Shown piece after piece: positions 1 to 5,350 of a stretch of DNA of 27,420 bases (the first letter of the stretch is position 1; each line of letters opens with the position of its first letter). The position numbers and the translations under genes are program-made. Source of the stretch: an uncultured Oscillospiraceae bacterium (GTDB lineage: Bacteria > Bacillota > Clostridia > Oscillospirales > Acutalibacteraceae); NCBI GenBank assembly GCA_900554535.1, contig USIA01000008.1, forward strand, positions 1 through 27,420, written 5' to 3'. The notes beneath the pieces are model-generated. The model did no database searches and was not told the DNA's origin. It worked only from the letters and a program-made list of their open reading frames with translations.

Positions 1-578
1 AAGAAATTCCCCCGCCACCGGGGCGCCGGTCCGCAATCCGGGGGAATGGTGCCAAAGCCGTCATTCTCTGTGTCTATGGCAACCGCGCCTATGAGGACAC
101 GCTGGTAGAACTCGAAGACGTGGCCAAGCAGGCCGGGTTCCGCGTGATTGCTGCCACTGCTGCCATCGCGGAGCACTCCATCGCCCGGCAGTACGCGACC
201 GGGCGGCCCGATACACAGGATCAGGCCAAGCTCCATACATTCGCCGAAAAGATCCGCGCAAAATTGGAGGCGGGTGATCTGATCGAACCAACCGTTCCAG
301 GAAATCGCCCCTACAAAAAAGGCGGCGGGGCCGGTATGATACCGAAGCCGACCAAAGACTGTGTAAAGTGCGGATTGTGCGCCAAGGAATGCCCGGTACA
401 GGCCATCGACCCCAACGACCCTAAAGAGGTTGATGGGAAAGCCTGCATCTCCTGTATGCGCTGTGTGTCGGTCTGTCCGCACGGCGCACGCAAAGTCAAC
501 GGCGTGATGCTGGCCGCTGTCGGTGCTGCGTTGAAGAAAGTATGCTCTGACAGAAAAGAGCCTGAACTGTACCTTTGA
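1..578 (+). CDS. EFR1-like flavodoxin-ferredoxin protein (5' end outside window)
   Basis: The reading frame is open from base 3 to the TGA at 576-578, so the start lies outside the window and about 191 residues are visible. The first part (AVILCVYGNRAYED, then VIAATAAIAEHSIARQY) looks like the C-terminal half of a flavodoxin-type FMN fold. It is followed by two ferredoxin-type [4Fe-4S] motifs, CVKCGLCAKECP and CISCMRCVSVCP. This order matches the EFR1 family of anaerobe flavodoxin-ferredoxin fusions, cytosolic electron carriers with no established substrate. It is followed by a terminator, so it probably ends its transcription unit. Its closeness to the Rnf operon is suggestive only, because a mobile element lies between. 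The family call is recognition by eye; the two clusters are directly visible. Confidence 0.85.
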   Translation, partial: EIPPPPGRRSAIRGNGAKAVILCVYGNRAYEDTLVELEDVAKQAGFRVIAATAAIAEHSIARQYATGRPDTQDQAKLHTFAEKIRAKLEAGDLIEPTVPGNRPYKKGGGAGMIPKPTKDCVKCGLCAKECPVQAIDPNDPKEVDGKACISCMRCVSVCPHGARKVNGVMLAAVGAALKKVCSDRKEPELYL

Positions 579-598
579 TTGAACCTGAGTAAAAGAAT

Positions 599-658
599 AA
601 CCCCGCCTGTCCCGGGGATCGCGCAAAGCGGTCTATGGAGCAGGCGGGGTTCCTTGTT
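599..658 (+). terminator. Rho-independent terminator after the flavodoxin-ferredoxin gene
   Basis: A perfect 11-bp inverted repeat, AACCCCGCCTG (599-609) with CAGGCGGGGTT (641-651), lies 20 bases after the stop codon and is followed by a modest T-rich tail. The 31-nt loop is long for a classical terminator and the T-tract is interrupted, so efficiency is uncertain. Confidence 0.7.
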
Positions 659-953
659 CTAAATGCTGGATAGACAGGATAATTTACTGTCAGGATAAAG
701 GTTGATTTTGGGCATTTTCTTTCGCTGTAAGCGGCTTTTGAACGGCTTGCCCCCGGTATTCCTACCCAGACAAAAGGCGCTCAGAGGGCAAATGGGGCGT
801 TTTCCAACTTCTCCGTATATGCAAGATCCGCGCAGGGGAAATCCGTATACGGAAAGCCGCATACGGATAATTCGTTCACGGGAAAACCGTACACGGAAAA
901 TCCCGCACAATTAAATACTAAATAAAAGAAATACCAAAGAATCAAGTAATAAT
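659..953. other. Intergenic stretch without a convincing gene
   Basis: This 295-base stretch separates the terminator from the minus-strand secreted-peptide remnant. Short open frames exist on both strands but lack ribosome sites and recognisable protein character. The notable content is the tandem array at 813-916, listed separately. From about 903 the sequence becomes very AT-rich, unlike its GC-rich surroundings. Confidence 0.5.
813..916. repeat. Degenerate 15-bp tandem repeat, about seven units
   Basis: Units begin at 813, 828, 843, 857, 872, 887 and 902, with spacing 15, 15, 14, 15, 15, 15. Most fit a consensus close to CCGTATACGGAAAAT, for example CCGTATACGGAAAG, CCGCATACGGATAAT and CCGTACACGGAAAAT. 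The core CCGTATACGG is itself a perfect 10-bp palindrome, so the array is a row of small dyads. First and last units are the most diverged. A 15-bp period is five codons, and one minus-strand frame reads as hydrophobic pentapeptides (FPVNE LSVCG FPYTD FPCAD LAYTE), but I see no intact gene around it. Function unknown. Confidence 0.65.
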
Positions 954-1091
954 CTAATTAAATATCAATCTATCTTCATCCACAAAGTTTCTGCCCTGCC
1001 CTGCACCGGGGCCAGCGGCAAACGCACTGGTTGTTCCCACCGAAAGCGCCAAAACCGTCACAAGCACTCCAGCCAATACTCTTTTTTTCAT
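954..1091 (-). pseudogene. Secreted small peptide gene, apparently truncated
   Basis: The ATG at 1091-1089 is preceded by ATGGAGGAACCCGAC, a strong Shine-Dalgarno. The 45-aa product begins with a textbook signal peptide (MKKRVLAGVLVTVLALSVGTTSAFA, likely cleaved after AFA). Only about 20 mature residues follow, starting AGPGAGQGRNFVDED, and then RLIFN and a stop. From recall, clostridial secreted proteins of this kind continue after NFVD with D-x-D-G-D-x-C-type repeats. Here the sequence passes into AT-rich DNA immediately after NFVDED, which suggests loss of the 3' part. It could instead be a genuine very short secreted peptide. The missing repeats are inferred; the signal peptide and ribosome site are seen. 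Confidence 0.55.
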
Positions 1092-1268
1092 GTCGGGTTC
1101 CTCCATGTTATTTAGGATAGTCATTTTCGACTTCACCCTAAATACGAATGGCGGTGTCTCATCCATTCACTGTTTCAAAAAAATTTTTCGTCGGAGAATC
1201 GGCGCAATCGGAAGGCAATGAACACAACTTTTATACAGCGGTATTCTGCAAAAATTTCTACTGCCTTT

Positions 1269-1296
1269 ATTATATCACAATGTCAAAAGCGTTGAA
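1269..1296 (-). promoter_or_regulatory. Possible sigma-A promoter for the secreted-peptide gene
   Basis: Read on the minus strand, a perfect TATAAT (1274-1269) has TTCAAC 16 bp upstream (1296-1291), a poor -35. It would give a leader of about 170 nt. In that leader TTTAGG and CCTAAA (about 1110-1142) form the ends of an imperfect dyad, which could be a regulatory hairpin. Confidence 0.35.
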
Positions 1297-1361
1297 ATAA
1301 GATGCCCTCTACAACAACGAAGTGACGCTTTTATTAAGGGTTTGGGACACTCCCAAAATAG

Positions 1362-1401
1362 AAAAATGGCGCTTCGGCAGACAGCCCGGAGCGCCATTTT
1401 T
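1362..1401. terminator. Bidirectional terminator-like hairpin
   Basis: AAAAATGGCGCT (1362-1373) and AGCGCCATTTTT (1390-1401) form a perfect 12-bp inverted repeat with a 16-nt loop. The A-run and T-run at its edges would give a U-tract in either direction, so it could insulate the element from the flanking chromosome. Confidence 0.65.
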
Positions 1402-1492
1402 CCGGTGTGTGGCCACACCGGATGTGCTTGCTAATCAGCAAGTCACTCCGGTATGGCAAGCACCGTTTTTCTGCAAGTGTACATACACTTGC
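1402..1492. repeat. Cluster of three short hairpins
   Basis: Directly after the terminator-like repeat come three further dyads: CCGGTGTG/CACACCGG (1402-1421, 4-nt loop), CTTGCT/AGCAAG (1427-1442, 4-nt loop) and GCAAGTGTA/TACACTTGC (1473-1492, 2-nt spacer). No gene with a ribosome site covers them. They could be recombinase or accessory-protein sites at an element end, or structured RNA. Confidence 0.6.
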
Positions 1493-1659
1493 TGTGCTTG
1501 CTGTTCTCTAAAATCCCAGTCCCAAGCCCGTGACCTCGCAACTTTTACGCCAACACGAACACTTTTTTCGTTTGGAATCTTGACTCGAACAGCCGTTCCT
1601 GATATACTGAAATCAACCAAATAGAGTAGCTGTGCTGTGGAGCCGCTGACGAAGCGAAG

Positions 1660-1754
1660 TCTTCCTAATGCCGCATGAACGCAGAAATCCGCGTGGGTTT
1701 CTGTGTAGTCGGTATGGGAAGATTTTTACCGTCATGCGGCTCTTTTCTTTTTCT
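1660..1754 (+). promoter_or_regulatory. Attenuator-like leader with competing pairings
   Basis: Arm A (1660-1667) can pair with A' (1715-1722), 8 bp with one wobble. Arm B GCCGCATGA (1670-1678) pairs perfectly with B' TCATGCGGC (1732-1740), which is followed by a T-rich tract (1741-1754) and so forms an intrinsic terminator. A nested hairpin (1682-1690 with 1695-1703) fits both states. A-A' and B-B' cross, so they are mutually exclusive or a pseudoknot. An ATG at 1675, inside arm B, opens a frame beginning MNAEIRVGFCVVGMGRF that runs through the structure, as in leader-peptide attenuation. The layout recalls leaders of element-borne resistance genes, but no such gene is present here. Regulation is inferred; the pairings are seen. 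Confidence 0.5.
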
Positions 1755-1859
1755 CCGTCCGCCCTTCCGCCAGCAGGAAGGAGCGTGCCATGTAAACAGA
1801 ATTAGAACCAGTCAAAGCCTTTTGGCAAAGGGCGGCCTTAGCCGCCTTGGTTACCCACC

Positions 1860-1935
1860 GGCACGGCAGAACGCCGCTGTCAAGGACGCGCAGCGAGGCG
1901 AAGCCGGTTCCTTGACTGCGGCGGGCTGCTGTGCC
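1860..1935. repeat. Long inverted repeat in the recombinase leader
   Basis: Two 27-nt arms (1860-1886 and 1909-1935) match in inverted orientation at 23 of 27 positions around a 22-nt loop. The inner 15 bp (CGCCGCTGTCAAGGA with its complement) has one mismatch. A smaller perfect hairpin, GGCGGC-ctta-GCCGCC, lies just upstream at 1831-1846. The structure sits between the attenuator-like terminator and the ribosome site at 1951, so it would form in the transcript of the small protein and perhaps the recombinase. Confidence 0.65.
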
Positions 1936-1965
1936 ACACACGGCGAATACGGAGGAAATCGGAAT

Positions 1966-2157
1966 ATGAAAAATCAATACAGCCGCATGGAAAATAACTG
2001 CCCGAAAACACCGAAGAAATTACGGATTCCCGACCAGCTTGACCTCTACATGGAGGACGGCACCATCTACCATGTGCGCAGCTTTTTTGCCGGTGATCTT
2101 CTCATGGGCGATGTGCTGGACGCCCTCACGATGGAAAAGCTGGAAAGGGTGCAGTGA
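1966..2157 (+). CDS. Small element-associated protein (63 aa)
   Basis: The ATG at 1966 follows GGAGG at 1951-1955 with a slightly long 10-nt spacer; a second ATG at 1987 is an alternative start. After a polar N-terminus the protein reads KKLRIPDQLDLYMEDGTIYHV and then RSFFAGDLLMGDVLDALTMEKL. The phrase DGTIYHVRSFF resembles the core of small TnpW-like proteins that accompany recombinases in clostridial transposons (a G-x-T-x-Y-x-V core, then a phenylalanine and an acidic helix). That likeness is weak and by eye. It ends 104 bases before the recombinase ATG, so co-transcription is plausible. No catalytic motif is visible; a role as recombination helper or regulator is a guess from context. Confidence 0.65.
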   Translation: MKNQYSRMENNCPKTPKKLRIPDQLDLYMEDGTIYHVRSFFAGDLLMGDVLDALTMEKLERVQ

Positions 2158-2261
2158 ATCCCGGCACTTTGCCCAGTGGAATCAATAGCGCCGCAGTGGT
2201 ATAATACAATCAGGATTTCTGATTGCGATACGCACTGCATTTTGGGAGGTTAAAAAAGAAA

Positions 2262-3878
2262 ATGCAGGAACAGTACAGTGTTGGAATCTATGCCAGACTG
2301 AGCCGGGACGATGAACGCGCCGGTGAGTCTGTGTCAATCGAAAATCAGAAGGAAATGCTCGCCCGGTATGTGCGGGAACAGGGATGGACGCTCTACGATT
2401 ACTACTGCGATGATGGAGTCTCCGGTACGACCTTCGACCGGCCCGGGTTCAACCGGCTGGTGCAGGACGCGACCGACCGCAAGATCAATTTGATCCTAAC
2501 GAAGGATCTCAGCAGGCTCGGTCGTGATTACATCGAAGCGGGCAAATATACCGACTTCATCTTTCCGTCCCTCGGCTGCCGCTTCATTGCTCTCAACGAC
2601 GGGGTGGACACCATCCGCAAAAACAATGAGATGCTGGTCATTCTAAAAAATGTCATGAACGACCTCTATGCACGGGACACCAGCAACAAGATCAAGGCGG
2701 TGAAGCTGTCCACCTTCAAGGCCGGGAAATATGTGGGCTGCTATGCGCCCCTCGGCTACCGGAAAAGCGCGGCGGACAAGCACATCTTGGAGATCGACCC
2801 GGTGACGGCTCCGGTGGTGCGGCACATCTTCGACCTGAGATTGCAGGGCAACGGTTTCCGCAAAATCGCCCTGATTCTCAACGCAGAAAAAGTCCCCGCC
2901 CCCAGAACCTTTTACTACATGGCCGAGGGCAGGGAGAATCACCGGGGCGAAACGCCGTTCTGGAACGATGTGACAGTGAAAACCATTCTCCGCAATGAGG
3001 TCTATCTCGGCCACATGGTGCAGAACAAGACGGGCACCGTCTCCTACAAAAACCACAAGCAGGTCAGCAAACCGGAGAGCGAGTGGATCAGGGTGGAAAA
3101 CACCCACGAGCCGCTGATTTCTCAGGAGACATGGGACGCAGTACAGCGGATGGACAACCACCCGGCCAGAGGCCGCAGCGGCAAGAGCGGCACCGTCTCT
3201 TTATTCGGCGGACTGCTGCGGTGTATGGATTGCGGAGCTTCCATGCGGTATATGAGGGACTACCGGAAGAAAGCCAGCGGCAAGGAGCCGGAGTTCAAAT
3301 CGTATGTCTGCAACCGGTACGCATCTGGCGGCAAAAACGCCTGTTCTTCCCACTACATCAACCAGAAGGTGTTGACGCAAATCGTACTAACGGACATCCG
3401 CTGCAAGGCGATGTGGGCGCAGAACGGCCGGGAGAAGCTGCGTGAAAAAATTCTCGCGCAGAAGGAGTCTGCCGGACGGGAAAAACTCAGGACGCTCCAA
3501 GCGGAATTGAGCGCCATCGACCGGCGGCTGCCGGAGCTTGACCGGCTGGTGCAGTCCGCCTATGAGGACAAGGTGCTGGGCAAAATCCCGGAAAACCTCT
3601 GCGTCCAGCTTCTCAACGGCTACGAAGCCGAATGGAAGGCCAAGCAGGAGCGCAGACGGGAATTGACGGAACAGCTTTCCGCCAGCCGTGAGAACGAGCA
3701 GTCTGTGGACGCATGGCTGGACATAGTGCAGGACTACTACGATTTGCAGGAGCTGGACCGTCCCACACTTATGCGGCTGATTCAGAAGATTGAGATCAGC
3801 GAGAAGTATGCGGTGGATGATCACGAGGAACGGGACATCCACATCTACTACAATTTTGTCGGTTACATCGAAGTTTGA
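2262..3878 (+). CDS. Large serine recombinase (site-specific integrase/excisionase)
   Basis: The 538-aa product has the order expected of large serine recombinases. An N-terminal resolvase domain carries the catalytic serine in YARLSRDDE (Ser14) and the arginine-rich motif in LTKDLSRLGRD. A 'recombinase' DNA-binding domain follows at about 165-270, then a zinc-ribbon with CMDCG and later cysteines (about 325-375), a charged coiled coil (about 395-480), and a C-terminal DUF4368-like part ending NFVGYIEV. Members cut and rejoin DNA through a phosphoserine link at short attachment sites. I chose ATG 2262, with GGGAGG at 2244-2249; the spacing is long, and a TTG at 2223 would add 13 residues. The gene looks intact and full length, so activity is possible, but no cargo is nearby. 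It is shorter than TnpX (about 700 aa). Confidence 0.95.
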   Translation: MQEQYSVGIYARLSRDDERAGESVSIENQKEMLARYVREQGWTLYDYYCDDGVSGTTFDRPGFNRLVQDATDRKINLILTKDLSRLGRDYIEAGKYTDFIFPSLGCRFIALNDGVDTIRKNNEMLVILKNVMNDLYARDTSNKIKAVKLSTFKAGKYVGCYAPLGYRKSAADKHILEIDPVTAPVVRHIFDLRLQGNGFRKIALILNAEKVPAPRTFYYMAEGRENHRGETPFWNDVTVKTILRNEVYLGHMVQNKTGTVSYKNHKQVSKPESEWIRVENTHEPLISQETWDAVQRMDNHPARGRSGKSGTVSLFGGLLRCMDCGASMRYMRDYRKKASGKEPEFKSYVCNRYASGGKNACSSHYINQKVLTQIVLTDIRCKAMWAQNGREKLREKILAQKESAGREKLRTLQAELSAIDRRLPELDRLVQSAYEDKVLGKIPENLCVQLLNGYEAEWKAKQERRRELTEQLSASRENEQSVDAWLDIVQDYYDLQELDRPTLMRLIQKIEISEKYAVDDHEERDIHIYYNFVGYIEV

Positions 3879-3934
3879 GCTTGTCATTCTTTATGCGAAG
3901 TGAACTAATCCTTGTTTTTGTATGAGCAGCCTAA

Positions 3935-3962
3935 TGGACAAACGCGCGCGATATGCTATAAT
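3935..3962 (+). promoter_or_regulatory. Sigma-A promoter for apbE
   Basis: TGGACA (3935-3940) and a perfect TATAAT (3957-3962) are separated by 16 bp. Transcription would start near 3969, giving a leader of about 55 nt before ATG 4024. If the element boundary at 3903 is right, this promoter lies just outside it, so insertion would leave apbE expression intact. Confidence 0.65.
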
Positions 3963-4023
3963 ATATGTTGTGCGATTTCAATAAAAAGATGGGGAATCCC
4001 CATCGATTTGAACGGAGGTATGC

Positions 4024-5079
4024 ATGACAAGACAGAAAAAAATTACGGCGGTTCTCCTCTGCCTTTTGGCGATCGTAGTGGTTGTCCTGGTGGTGATCTG
4101 GTCGCAGTTTGGGGGGCGCGCCCAAATATATGAGAGCGAATCATATGCGATGGGCACCTATATTCAGCAGACTGTTTATGGAAAGAATGGCCAGGCGGCA
4201 GCCACGGCGGCGGCCCAAGCTGTCACCAAACTGGAAAACCAGATTTCCTGGCGTGTGGAGAGCAGCGACATTGCTCGGCTCAATGATGCAGCGGGGACAA
4301 CATGGGAGGGGATCGATCCTGAAACAACAAAATTGCTTTCCCTTGCACTGGAGGTCGCGCAAAAAAGTGGGGGTGCTTTTGACCCCACCGTTTTGCCGCT
4401 GACTTCGCTGTGGCGCATGGAGAGCGATAATCCACACGTGCCGACGGATGCGGAATTGAAAAACGCGTTGCAATATGTTGGATATTCGGATCTGCGTGTC
4501 AATACGGATGAGAACACCGCCTCTTTGCGGCGCCACTATGAGGGAATTGATCTTGGCGCGTTGGGTAAAGGCGCTGCCTGCGATACGGTAGAGTCAATTT
4601 ATCAGCAGTACAAGCTGACTGCTGGCGTAATTGCAGCTGGCGGCAGTATCGGCGTCTATGGCACCAAGCCAGATGGAACGAACTGGCTGATTGCGGTGCG
4701 GGACCCCAAAACATCGGATGACGCAGTCGGCAGCATCGGGACTATCCAGTTGGAGAACGGCGAGTTTGTCTCCACTTCAGGTCCCTATGAGAAAAACTTC
4801 ACGCAAAACGGGAAAACCTATCACCATTTGCTCAACCCCAAAACAGGGATGCCGGAGAATAATGGCCTGGTATCTGTTTCTGTTGTGTGCAAGAACGGTG
4901 CGCTCAGCGATGCGTTGTCGACCGCTTGTTTCATTTTGGGCAAGGACAAGGGCGCTGCGCTGGCGGAATCTTATCAGGCGGACATTCTGTTTGTGGAGGA
5001 GAACGGCAAGGTGACAGCTTCGGCCGGCATGCAGGAGCGGTTTCAACTGACAAATCACAGCTACTCAATGTCCAGCTGA
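4024..5079 (+). CDS. apbE: ApbE: FAD:protein FMN transferase
   Basis: ApbE uses FAD to attach FMN covalently to threonine residues of flavoproteins such as RnfD and RnfG, both encoded directly downstream. The 351-aa protein has one N-terminal membrane segment (about 7-27) without a convincing lipobox, so the catalytic domain is probably anchored outside the membrane. Family motifs are GAFDPTVLPL (117-126), DLGALGKG (176-183), GGSIGV (206-211), YHHLLNPKTG (266-275) and SDALSTACF (295-303), which includes the expected Mg2+-binding Asp. ATG 4024 follows GGAGG at 4015-4019. The gene is separated from rnfC by 271 bases with no strong terminator, only a weak TTCC/GGAA hairpin before a T-rich run, so read-through into the rnf genes is possible. 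Confidence 0.93.
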   Translation: MTRQKKITAVLLCLLAIVVVVLVVIWSQFGGRAQIYESESYAMGTYIQQTVYGKNGQAAATAAAQAVTKLENQISWRVESSDIARLNDAAGTTWEGIDPETTKLLSLALEVAQKSGGAFDPTVLPLTSLWRMESDNPHVPTDAELKNALQYVGYSDLRVNTDENTASLRRHYEGIDLGALGKGAACDTVESIYQQYKLTAGVIAAGGSIGVYGTKPDGTNWLIAVRDPKTSDDAVGSIGTIQLENGEFVSTSGPYEKNFTQNGKTYHHLLNPKTGMPENNGLVSVSVVCKNGALSDALSTACFILGKDKGAALAESYQADILFVEENGKVTASAGMQERFQLTNHSYSMSS

Positions 5080-5207
5080 TAGTCGCGTGACTGCTTCTTA
5101 CTGGATGATACGAAAAAATGTTCCAAAAGCCGGAAGATTTGTTTTTGTTTTTCGTATAATCTATACATTTTATCTGTTTTGTCTATTTCTTTTTCTTGCA
5201 AATCCAT
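5061..5207 (-). CDS. Possible small antisense gene, 35-48 aa (weak)
   Basis: A minus-strand frame contains MYRLYEKQKQIFRLLEHFF followed by SSSKKQSRDYQLDIE. This reads more like protein than a chance frame: it is K/E/Q-rich, helical in character, and recalls clostridial mini-proteins of the SHOCT-like type (LYEKQK...LLEHG..SKKQYDYQL). The match is imperfect, as if altered by small insertions. No Shine-Dalgarno precedes either candidate ATG (5207 or 5168). The 3' end overlaps the apbE 3' end by 19 bp. It may be a decayed gene, a tiny real gene, or AT-rich spacer that looks coding by chance. Confidence 0.25.
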   Translation of the reverse strand: MDLQEKEIDKTDKMYRLYEKQKQIFRLLEHFFVSSSKKQSRDYQLDIE

Positions 5208-5350
5208 TATAATTTGGTTTGTGTATAAAAAGCACATTCTTGCCGGGCAATTGATATTTCGGCAGAATCCTTTTAGCAATTCCATTCTACTTTTATAATA
5301 TAGTTTGGTATTGAAGAGAATTAGAGTTTGGTGTATGGGAGGAATCGATA
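5208..5350 (+). promoter_or_regulatory. Leader/promoter region of rnfC
   Basis: The region before rnfC is AT-rich. TATAAT at 5294-5299 is the best-placed -10, with only a poor -35 (TTTTAG, 5271-5276). Just upstream lies a dyad, ATTC-T-TGCCG (5236-5245) with CGGCAGAAT (5260-5268), a 9-bp stem with one bulged T. Its position suggests an activator or repressor site, or a hairpin in read-through transcripts from apbE. Another TATAAT at 5208-5213 lacks a good -35. GGGAGG at 5338-5343 is the rnfC ribosome site. Confidence 0.4.

Larger units (their letters stand above)
1318..3903 (+). mobile_element. Small serine-recombinase element or remnant (boundaries tentative)
   Basis: The unit contains a structured non-coding leader, a 63-aa small protein and a large serine recombinase, but no conjugation, replication or cargo gene. 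The octamer CGAAGTGA occurs at 1318-1325, before the first hairpin, and again at 3896-3903, 18 bases after the recombinase stop. Large serine recombinases generally leave short direct repeats and often lie at one end of their element, so these copies are candidate attachment remnants. An 8-bp match found by eye in a 2.6-kb span is weak evidence. The unit could equally be the leftover end of a larger integrative element. Confidence 0.45.

Noticed and set aside
702..914. 70-codon plus-strand frame over the tandem array
   Set aside because: No ribosome site; its pentapeptide-like periodicity is explained by the 15-bp repeat.
1322..1624. 100-codon plus-strand frame rich in Cys/Phe at the element's left end
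   Set aside because: It runs through four hairpins, has no ribosome site, and its residues just translate the palindromes. The opposite-strand 61-codon frame (1435-1620, TTG start) also lacks a ribosome site.
1675..2157. Extending the 63-aa gene upstream to a 160-aa protein from ATG 1675
   Set aside because: The upstream part crosses the attenuator-like hairpins and the long inverted repeat and has no ribosome site; GGAGG at 1951 supports the start at 1966. The first codons may serve as a leader peptide only.
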